Shown here piece after piece: positions 54,499-64,000 of a stretch of DNA of 64,000 nucleotides (the stretch's first letter is position 1; every line of letters begins with the position of its first letter). The stretch is from Vitrella brassicaformis. Lineage: Eukaryota; Sar; Vitrellaceae. The position numbers and the translations under genes were made by a program. The stretch covers positions 152,634-216,633 of the forward strand of contig CDMY01000646.1 in the NCBI GenBank assembly GCA_001179505.1. Reading direction: 5' to 3'. Below the pieces are notes generated by a model. That model had not been told where the DNA came from, did not search any database, and saw only the letters and a program-made list of their open reading frames with translations.

Positions 54499-57400
54499 AT
54501 GGAAGGCGCCGAAGACGTCCCTGCCGCTTCATCGGCATCTGCGCAGACCGGAGTGATGGACACGGCCGCAGTGCAGTCCACATCCAAAGCACAGAGGAAA
54601 AGGGCGAAAAAGGTACGCCTACACACGACCAGGCACAAACACTGATTGGCCATGAGCAAGTATGCTTGTGTGTGTGTGCATCAGGCCAAGAAGCGTGGTG
54701 CTGCCCTTGAGGCGAGTCAGGATGGTCGTGAGGCTGATGAGGCAGCTCCACCGATTGCGATTGCGGCAGACACACCACCTGTGAGGAAACGCACGGACGC
54801 CGTGGCCAAGTCGTCGAAGCCTGAGAAGTCTTCACCTTTAGCCGAGCTCCTTGCAGATGCGCCTCGCACCAGCAGCCTCCTCAACTCATCTGATGCCACT
54901 TGCCCAATCAGCATCGAAGCCATCCTCAGCGGAACGTCCGAGCCGCTTCATGCCGCTTTACCAACTGAGGTGGCTTCTCTGTGATAGCGTCTGCGCAGCC
55001 ATCGATCTTGCCACACTGCGGGAGGCGGGGAGGAATGGGAGGCTCGACGTGTGTGTGAAGGCCGTGCGTGAGGCGGCTGAGCAGATGGCGTCTGAGGCGC
55101 ATCTGCAGAGGGTGCTGTCGGTCAAGATGTGGCGGTTTCTCGTGACCCTCATCGAGGACATCGCCAATCAGCTGGATGTGAGCAAGGGAGGAAGCGGCAA
55201 GGAACGTGGCTTCACTCATGCATTGCCATGTCGTTGTCGTGTCGATCAGGCTGACTTTGCTTCCTTCGTCCAAGCCATCAAGGCAATGCGGCCGTCTGCC
55301 AGGAGTCCATCCAACCAGCCGACGAGACAACCATCCGCCACCCGTCTGCCCATCTTCCCCCCGGACATCGACCCCGCCCAGCTGGTACTGCAGCACTCCC
55401 CGTCGCCCTACCACCGATTCGCCGGGGCACGTTTGCTCCCTGCTGACGGCCTCATGCGGCTGCTGGAGCTCTTCCGAGTCGACAAAGGGCCGATCACCGC
55501 AGCGGGCTCCTACACGTGGGACATGTTCCTCGACGAGTATTTGGCTGCTGACTGTGCACTGGGAGAGGGAGAGGGCCACAAGCGTCCTGGCTCATTCACC
55601 GTGAGCGGTGCCACAGGCTCACTCGCGGCCCTCAACGGCAGCTATGTCATCCGCCCCACAGCCGAGGAGCAGACGACGCTCGTGGCGCCGCCGGATGGCG
55701 CACTCGCCTATGTGGGTGAGGGGATTGTGTTCGAGCGCCTGGTTGCCCCGACCGATGAGACGACCCCAGTCGATACGAGAGTCGTGTGGGTGGCGTACGA
55801 GCCAGCGACTGCCCAGCGATCGGCCCCTCGCCTGCTTGCCGTCGGTCCCGGCCGCAACGGCCTGCCCTTTGGGTCGTTCCCAACGCACCCGGCTGTTTCA
55901 TCGCCCGCTTTCGAGACGGAGCAGTTCTACACTGTTGAGGGAGCTCAGCTCGTTCCGATCGATCCCATCTACATTACCGCCGCCCTCCCACTCGACTTTT
56001 ACGTCCCGCGTTCGAGGTTCGACCCGACAACACTTGAGGTCGATCCGATATTGTCCATGCCTTCCCGCGCATCCATAGCCTGTGCCGCCATCGGCGACTA
56101 TCTCGATGCCCTGCCAGGGTCAGACACCCAGCCCGTGGCCTACTACCTGCTCGATTGCGTCGTGAAAAGACTTCCGCGTTCTGTTTATGACCCCGAGCCT
56201 CTCTTCCCTGATTTGCCGACATGTCAGCCTGTTCCCGTCAGCAAGCGGCCCTTGCTCGTGCGCGATGGTGAGGCAGATATCCGTCGCGGGCCGTGGGGCT
56301 TGATGCGTCTCTCGGACGACGCGGCGCGACGACCCTTCACGCAGTGGCCCACCATTGCACTAGTTAGCCTGATGGGCGCTGGTGGGTCAGTCGATGAGCC
56401 GTTCAAAGGCGGGCTGGTTGCTGTGGTGCGGTCGGAGCTCACGAGCAGTACCACCTGCATGGGTGGGTGTGGTGCCCGGCCGGATGTGGGCAGGCCAGCC
56501 GGCGATATGCCCTTGGTGCACACTGTCGGAGGCACGACCGCTGAGCAGGACCTCGAGTACCTGAGAACGACAAAGGGCGTGTGGACGTGCTGGGGTGACT
56601 CGCTGGACAAGCTGGTCTGCGGCAATTGCTGGAACGAGAGAATTTGGGGCATGACGAGGTCCCTCCTCAGTAGCTTCATCGCCGACCTTGCTGAAAGGTC
56701 CGAAGATATGAGCCAGCCAGCCAGCCACTCACTGATCCTGACGTGCCTTTCACTCATAAATGTGTTGCTTGATGCGTGTAGGGACGATGACGCGTCGAGC
56801 GCCGATGCTAGTGGCGCAGGTGGTGACGCGGGTCTGACTACTCGTCCAAACACGAGGCAAGAAAGCACTCGAGAACACGTAACCCGCTCTCGCAGAACCT
56901 GTCTCTCCCTTTCGTCTCTTCGCAGTGGCATTGCTACGTCTTCCGCGAGGTTGCTGCTCGCAGCGTCCCCGATGTCCGCCTCTGGCATCCAGCAGGGCAT
57001 CTCAGCCGCCAGCGCATCTGCAGCCGCGCCGTCAATCCCTCTCACCACGCAGCGGCAGCAGCCGGACACGGGCCAAGCAGACACCGGCCCCGCAGCGTCG
57101 TCTGCATCAGAGGCCGGCCCGGTCCCTGCCAAAGACATGTCGACAGCCATGCCCCCAAGCATGCCTCCGCAAGACACTGCCCGAGATGAGACCACTCTTT
57201 GCCACGCATCCTCACCAGAGGCAGGGGGTGACCCAGTCGGCATGAAGGAGGGGTCCAAAGCGGTGCCTCAGGCCTCGTCAGCTGCTATGGATGCCAGCGG
57301 CTCCGTGAGCATCGAGTCGGCCTATGGCAACACTCAGTACGTCAGGGACCGGCTGACACGGGAGGGTCCATGGGAGTGCGGTGTGGACCTGCGAGCGGTC

Positions 57401-60400
57401 TTCGAGGAGCTCGCCCAGAAATTCACGGACAGTCCCTTCGGGCCTGTCTTCAGACTGAAACGCATTATCGTTCGCCAGGTCGGTGTGTGTGTGAAATCTG
57501 CGATGGCTTCCACTCAGATCACATGGACGTACCTGTGTGCGTGTGTTTAGGTGTTGGAGTGTGTGCAGCTCGATCAGCTGTCTGAGGCGCTGACTAACGT
57601 CGGCAGCATCAGGCCACTGGAGGAGACGGCTGCCATTCTGCACGAGGAGGCCAGGCTGATCTGGGGCAGCGTGCAGTATCAGACACTCTTTTCCCACCTC
57701 GTGTGGTTCACCATCATGATGGTCTTTAAAGTCATCGCCGCGCAGATGGAGGTCCGTTTCATGCACTGACACGACGCATACGAGTGTGTGCAGCGAGCCA
57801 GGCTGACTGTCTGTTCTTCTCTGCCTGTCTGGCTACCTCTGTGCTGTCAGGGAGATGGTGTGGCTTTCGTCAAGGCGATGCAAGACATTCGCCGCCGCAT
57901 TCAAGAGCAAGGCGCCTCGAGCACAGCTGACGCCACCCTCCCGCCCCTCCCCGCCGCAGGCGACAACTTCTATGACTTCGCCCGTCAGGCGGTGGCCACC
58001 CTGACGCAACAAGGGCCGCCCGATTACACATACGTGGAGACTCACCTGCGGACACTTGTCGACGCTGTCGCCACAGCTGACCCGATTCGAGATCTTCTGT
58101 TTTTCTTCCATCTCGCCCAAGGTCCTCTGAAGTCGCCGACGCAGGGCGGCACAGAGGGGGAGTCTGCGTGGCACGCGACGTATCGTGGCTACTTCGACCA
58201 GTGCCGCATCGTGGCCCCCACGGGCGGTCGGCGGCACGGCAGCTTCGCTGTGAGCGGCGCTCCGGTCATCAACGGTACCTACCTGCTCCGCCCGACAGAG
58301 GAAGAGCAGAAGACGCTGCTTTGGACTCATCCGGAGACTATCGCCTACGTGGGCAAGAAGATGGTATTCGAGCGGCTGGTCTACCCGCAAGCCGACGGCA
58401 ACATGGGAGGACTCTGGATGGCACACTCCCCGTCCACGGCCGATCGAACCAGGGTGCGCATCATCGCCTTCGGACCCTTCAAGGACGACTCAGTCAGCAG
58501 CCGCAACCCCTTGCTCAGCCACCCCGCTGCGGCCAACCCCGCCTTCGAGACGAGCGAGTGGTTCGCTGTCGACCAGGAGGGGCACATCAGCAGACTCGAT
58601 GGCGTCAAGATGACCACCACTCTGCCGCTCACTTTCCACGTCCTCCGATCTTTCCTTGACAAAATGTCCGGGGCGATGGCGGATTTCGACATAAAGGTGC
58701 GCATGTGGGCCGACACAGCTGAGCCGCTCGAGTCGCTGTACGATTACTACACCCATTACCTGGCCGAGCGGGAGGTCAGCAAGGGGGCCGCCTTCCCCAT
58801 GGCCTTCTACCTCGATGCCCAAGTCATGGAGCGCCTGCCGCCCTCAGCACGGCACAAGGGGCGGCTCACCGATGCAGGTCAGTCACCTCCAGGTTATGCA
58901 TGCGTGAGCGACGCCGAAACCATTCTGGTCGAGACGGGGAACATCCGCCTGGCGGACGAGTACGTCACCAAGGCGTTCACAGAGTGGCCGTTTGCCGCCG
59001 TGTTGGCCCTGCTGGCGACCGGATCGGCCGACTCGCACTGCACAGGGGGGCTGGTGTATGTCTTGCGGGCCGAGTCGCGGACACAGACCTGTTGTCGGTG
59101 CGGCGAGCCGTGTGCGGGCAGCTCAGGGGGCCCAGTGGATACCATTCCTCTGACGCACACTCTGCCCAATGACAACCTGATGGACGATGCCATGGTCGAA
59201 AGCGAGAGGCGGTACATTCGGGCGGCGCCGGCGGGCCTGTGTGTGCAGAGTGCGATAGGGTCGCTGATGTGCGGACCATGTGCGCTGGATCGCTTTGAGT
59301 CGGCGTATCCGACCAGGTGAGTGACGCGCAACCAGAGTCAAGTGTTTCTGTCCATATGTGTGTGTGTACAGGCCTGATCGTACCCCTGTAGATGTGCTGG
59401 GCACATTGTCAAGCCTCCTGTCGCCGCCTTCCGACGCGCAGACTGTCCCCTCGCCACAACCGAACAGCGCATCGAGCAGCAGCACCCCCTCCCGCACCTC
59501 CCCTGCCACCAGCAGCATCTTCCGAGGCATCTTCACGGCCAAGGACAAGACCAAACCGACACCGCCCAAGCCGACGCCGACCACTCCCAAGCCCAAGCCG
59601 ACATCCACCCAGCCATCCACCCCTCCCATAGCCGCATCCACCGTCACGGTTGACACGTCAAGCCATGAGGGCGACGTGGAGCCGTCACGTGAGTTTCTGG
59701 CGATCGTGAAGGCCTTGCTGCTGCACAAGAGAGGAGAGAGGGACACCAATCAGTGCGACGCGACACCAGCGCGAGAAGAACGTCGAGCTGGCATAGGTCG
59801 TGCCTCGGCGGCGGCTGTGGACGTTATCCCCCCGGTGCTGACCTTCTATGTCCCACGTTCGGCTCTTGACGACTCGACCCATAAGCCGAAGGTGGTGCTG
59901 GTGCGTGACATGGATGAACCGATGGCGTGCGAGTCGCTGGATGACTACTACACCCATTATCTGGCCGAGCGGGAGGTCAGCAACGGGGCCGCCTTCCCCA
60001 TGGCCTTCTACCTCGATGCCAAGGTCATGGCAGGCGAGCGCCTGCCGCTGTCAGCACGGCACAAGGAGCGGCTCATCAGCGCTGCCAAAAGGGGGCGGAA
60101 GCGGCGTTTGGTTGTCTTCGGCTCAGCGACGCCGAGACAGTACTCATTGACGGAGGTCGGGTGCGGCTGTCTGACGAGTACGTGACGAAGCCTTTCACGC
60201 AGTGGCCTGTTGGTGGCCTACTGGCGCTGCTGAACGAGGGAGGCTCCGTGTATGTGGTGCGGGCCGAGTCGCGCACGTCGACTTGCGCCTTCTGCCTTCA
60301 CAAGTTCGCGGCAGGGCAGGACCTGGTTGGTGCAGACGCTGCGCTGGCGTATCAGTTGCCGATGATGGGGGTGGATGAGGCCGAGATGGCGTATGTCAGA

Positions 60401-63400
60401 AGTGGAGGGGAGGGGATCTTTCTCGCGTGGATGGGTTGCGGCGTGTGCAGCCGGTGCTATTTCCACACGGCCGACGCACTGCGCCAGCTGCCGACCAAGT
60501 GGGTGTCGTGCGGTGCGGTGCACACATACAGACGTACACCTCTGCAAGCGCATGTGTGTGTGTGTGTGTATTCCCACAGACCCACCACTGGCGAGGAGTT
60601 GCTCCGCCTGGCAGGCAGCATCGCCTCCACCATTGAAAGCAAAACGTGAGACAGACAGATTTTGAATGAAGGCACTCACGATCTGCTCTCGCTCCCTGGC
60701 CTCAGTTCATCCAGCAGCAGCACCCCCTCCCGCACATCCCCGGCCACCAGCAGCATCTTCCGAGGCATCTTCACACCAAAGGACAAGACCAAGCCCACAG
60801 CACCCAAGCCGACGCCCACCCCGTCGAGCAAAGCCACACCCACCGTCACGGTTGAGTCCATCCATGAAGCCTTCCCCGACATCGCCACTGTCAGCTCGGG
60901 CACAGAGGGCGGCAAACAGCCCTCCAGTGAGACGCTGGCGATCGTGAGGGCCTTCCTGCAGCACAACAGAGGGGCGGTGGAGGGTGGTGGTGTCAGCTGT
61001 GTCGAGTCGAGTGAGTGCGATGCGGCCCAGGAGCGGGAGACCTACCGCCGGGCCGTCAAGAAGTTCTTCATGGACCACCGGACAGCACTGCAAAGGTCAC
61101 CCAAGAGGCTGGGCATCTCAACCAGTGGCTGAGACAAGTGTCATGCGCTCTGTGTGTGTGCAGTGATCCGTCGGCGGTATTTGCGTTGGGTCCGCTGCGG
61201 CATGTGCGTGGCGAGTGGCTGCCCCAGTGGCACACGACGTTCGTCAGTGAGCTCAGCAAAGGCCAGCAGCTCATGCAGAAGGAACTCGGGGGCGCCACTA
61301 CTAGGGGCCCCACAGACACCAACAAGTGAGCCGCAGAGAGGGGAGGAAGAGGCATCGATAGAGTGTCATGATGATGTCGCCTGCTGCTGTCCATGTGTGC
61401 AGTACGTCGACGTCGCCGGCACCACTAGTGTCTGCAGACGAGGATCAGCTGAAGGAGGACATACAGGCCGCCACGGCAGCGCTGCGACGCCACCCGTCGT
61501 CACGCCTGTTCCGGCTGCCGTATCCTCATCCCGACTACGCCCGCATGTATGGAGGGGGCCGGCCTCATTCCATCAGTGACCTGGAGAAGTGGGTGCTTGC
61601 GGTCGATAAGGAGGTGAGCGGGGGGAACACACCCACACGCATACACACGTGCGGGGAAGCATCGGTGTGTTGTCTTCTGTTGTGTGTTGCAACCGATGCG
61701 CGTGTGTCAGGGGTCAGAGGACGGCTGGCTCCACTGGTACGACTACATCACGAGGATGGTTAACAGTGCGGTCGATTTCACCAAGGAGGGCTCGGTACGT
61801 ATGCCGTGACTACCTGACCAACAGACAGACAGTTGATTCCGCTCGACATGTCCCCCGTGCCTGTGTGCAGGAGCTTTACGTGGCAGCCCAGGAGCTGCTA
61901 ATTGTCGCCATCCGCCTCGGCGGCGGTCCTGAGCGATTCGCCCAAGGGGAGGAGCCGAGACGCGTTAAAGACCTCATCGAAAAGGGCCCCGCTGCAGACG
62001 AGCATGTGGTGGACGACCGCAGCGACCTTGACGCGACCGAGCTACTCGAGGTTTGGGGCTCGTGTCGCAACGGCGAGGCATCTGACGAGTCAAGTGAGGT
62101 GGAGACCGTGTCTGTCAGGGATGAGTCGACCACTCCCACTGCTGGCCGGCGCGCCCCCGATGAGTCGCAGGCCGACAACGACAAACTGACAGACAAGTGT
62201 GCCCGACTGGAGAGGGAGCTGGCGGCCGCACACGAGAAACTCAAGACCGCCGAGGACGGACACACGAAGGAAAAGGATGGACTCAAGGGGACCATCAAAC
62301 GACTCCAAGACGATGTCAAAAGGTGACCAGAGAGAGAGGGGGAGGGAGGGAGGGAAGCAGTTGATTGACTGCCATCCGTACGCCCTCGTGTGTGTGGATG
62401 TGTGTGTAGGTTGACCAGTGAGTCGGCTGCGTCGAAGAAAATGGCTGAGAAGGAGAGGCAGGCGGCCGACGCGCAGCGCAGCACTCTCGAGGACATCCTC
62501 AAAGACAAAGACAAACAAATCAAACAGACACAAAAGACGTCAGCACCGACGCATTACACAGACGCGCCATCCACCATCTGATGTATCCCTCCCTCCCTGT
62601 CTGTGTGTGTGCAGTGCGGACGACCGTGTGCGTCGGGTGACCCAACAGGTGCGCCAGGAGGCCGACAAGGCCGCCAAGACACACATGGACACCGTCACCA
62701 AGCAGCACAGAGACGAGCTGGACGCTCTGCGTGGCGAGCACCGGTCGGCCATTTTGGAACTGAGGGCGCAGCACCGGACAGCCATCGACCAGCGAGAGAG
62801 TGAGGTGCGTGTGGCGGCCGAGAGGGCCCTGGCCGACGTGACGCGCGAGAGGGACCAACTGAGGCAGCGACTGAGGGAAGAACGACTCAGGTCAGCCAGA
62901 CAGACAGAGACGGAGGGAGAGAATACCCACGAGTCAGACGCTGCTGATGACATGTGTGTGTTGATGTGTGTGTGCAGGTCAGCGCGTGTAGAGCAGGAGA
63001 GAGACGTCGAGTTGCGTCGGCTGCGCGAGGCGGAGGCGCCGCTGAGGCGGGAGATACTCACGCTCAAACAACAGTTGTCATCGGCACAATCACCACACAG
63101 GTCACCAACCGCACACACACACACCCACACACACACCGACAGCAGCCGTGATTTTGTTTATCTCTCTATTGTCTGTGCTGCAGTCGTGTCAGTGCGGGTG
63201 ACGTGTCGTCTCTCGATCTGCCGTCGGTGCGTCAGCTGCTTGACGACCTCGCCTCAGAGCAGCACCGACTCACTCAGCTCCACCAGGCCGCCATCGAGCG
63301 ACAAATACAACTACGCCACCAGCAGCAGCCCAACCGCACATCGCCCTCCTGTTCATCACCGTCAACAGCAGCAGCAGCTGTCCCCACCCACACCGCCGTC

Positions 63401-63874
63401 CCCTCTGTGCCCCTCTCTCTCAACAATGGCTCACCACCACCACCACCACCCAGTGGCAGCAGCAGCTCGGCAGCCGCAAATGGCCCCTGTGCTGCGGGAT
63501 CGTCCAGCAGCGGCAGTGGTGGTGTTGGGTCGTGTGTGAGCAAGTGCCAGCTGTGTCTTGAGAACCCGCCAGACATCATCCTGTTGCCCTGCGGACATAA
63601 AGTGAGTCGAAGAAGAGATGGCAGCGAGTTTGTACGTGCAGGTCTGTGTGTCGTCTGGGTGTGTCTGCCAGGTGGTGTGTCAGGAGTGTTTTGAGAAGTG
63701 GATGGCCCCCATGCCGACCGAAGACAAACTCTGCCCTGAACACACGTACGCAATGCAATCCAATGGCTGACAACCGGCACACACAGGTCTGCAGCCCCTG
63801 TGTGTGTGCAATGTGTGTCCTGTGTCAGGTGTCGGCAGCCCTACTCCGAGGTCAGATACATTTTTGGTGAGTGA
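54499..63874 (+). CDS. Very large protein: three copies of an unrecognised domain, coiled coil, C-terminal RING finger
   Basis: Exons join in phase over most of the span. The start (MEGAEDVPAASSASAQTGVM) is Lys/Ala-rich. Copy 1 (about 54950-56700) and copy 2 (about 57330-59318) share a helical start (PLYQLRWLL/PVFRLKRII), then NGSYVIRPTAEEQ/NGTYLLRPTEEEQ, a strand-rich middle, and a Cys pair near the end (TCMGGC...CGNC/TCCRCG...CGPC). Copy 3 (59826 to about 60510) keeps only the second half. YYTHYLAEREVS, GAAFPMAFYLDA and DEYVTKAFTEWP are almost identical in copies 2 and 3. Linkers around 59476 and 60708 repeat SSTPSRTSPATSSIFRGIFT. A long coiled coil (62160-63100) leads to a RING: CQLCLENPPDIILLPCGHK, VVCQECFEKW, CPEHTCRQPY. 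The stop is TGA at 63872-63874. Inference: an E3 ubiquitin ligase. Oddities are a one-base frame shift near 54930 and a possible 35-base intron at 60106-60140. It could be two genes, but the splice from copy 2 into copy 3 is in phase. Confidence 0.65.
59476..60835 (+). repeat. Duplicated linker plus domain unit inside the large RING gene
   Basis: The segments at about 59476-59600 and 60708-60835 encode nearly the same Ser/Thr/Pro/Lys linker (SSIFRGIFT then KDKTKPT). They bracket the third domain copy, pointing to internal tandem duplication. Confidence 0.75.
63540..63874 (+). other. RING-HC finger at the C-terminus of the large gene
   Basis: Cysteines and histidine are spaced as C-x2-C (CQLC), then C-x-H-x3-C-x2-C (CGHKVVCQEC), then C-x4-C (CPEHTC), across three exons with phase kept. 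This is the layout of C-terminal RINGs that bind E2 enzymes. Two introns interrupt it, the first directly after CGHK. Confidence 0.8.
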
Positions 63875-64000
63875 GTGAGTGAGTGCTGTCTTGATGTGCC
63901 CGTGACGTATTTATCGATGAGTGACATTTATGGCAAAATGCGATGGATGCGACGCGACAAGAGAGACGCCAGAAAGGTTTGTTTGCCGCCGAGTGAGTGA
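63875..64000. other. Downstream flank of the large gene
   Basis: GTGAGTGAGTGAG follows the stop. The rest is short and shows no feature. Confidence 0.4.

Noticed and set aside
56224-57258. Minus-strand open frame of about 344 codons in the large RING gene
   Set aside because: A shadow of the plus-strand exon, which is supported by repeat alignment and phase.
1-64000. CRISPR-like regularly spaced repeats
   Set aside because: All direct repeats seen are microsatellites, duplicated exons or the dispersed element; none have unique spacers of constant length.

Overview
This is nuclear DNA from an intron-rich, gene-dense, GC-rich protist. Nearly every gene is split by short introns with GT...AG ends, and most introns end in an alternating (TG)n run followed by CAG instead of a pyrimidine tract. 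The only telomere-like tract is of the TTTAGGG type. The gene set includes a mitochondrial ATP synthase OSCP, cytosolic eL22, a Nup155-type nucleoporin, a PLAC8 pair, TLDc, GT61 and SABATH families, and the end of a multidomain-synthase thioesterase. Together these fit an alveolate alga, and a chromerid such as Vitrella is my best guess. That placement is inference, not something the sequence proves. No tRNA, rRNA, CRISPR or bacterial-type operon was seen.

Layout. 0-7.8 kb: the 3' end of a thioesterase-terminated synthase, a SABATH carboxyl methyltransferase, a small unknown gene, a secreted six-cysteine protein and a J-domain protein whose HPD is HSD. 8-26.9 kb: a 10-kb Nup155-like gene on the minus strand (11.0-21.0 kb), surrounded by three truncated, decayed copies of parts of itself (8.0-9.0, 21.6-23.0 and 25.1-26.9 kb). 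Each copy ends in the same short dispersed sequence. Two small unknown genes lie among the copies. 27-37 kb: an unknown gene, interstitial TTTAGGG repeats, two tandem PLAC8 genes, a nitrilase-fold protein lacking its catalytic cysteine, and a long unknown gene. 37-49 kb: a predicted N-acylated helical protein, a GT61-like glycosyltransferase, ATP synthase OSCP, a TLDc-like protein and a CCCH zinc-finger protein. 49-54 kb: repeat-rich noncoding DNA with a long palindrome, eL22, and a divergent pair of small secreted or membrane proteins. 54.5-63.9 kb: one very large gene with three copies of an unrecognised domain, a coiled coil and a C-terminal RING finger.

Two items stand out. First, splice phases through the Nup155-like gene keep a dual-specificity phosphatase domain, with its Cys and Arg retained, in frame inside the nucleoporin, between the beta-propeller and the alpha-solenoid. 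Second, the 54.5-63.9 kb gene joins a triplicated, Cys-pair-containing domain to a RING finger, which suggests an unusual ubiquitin ligase. All exon models were read by eye from splice sites and phase. They have not been tested against transcripts.
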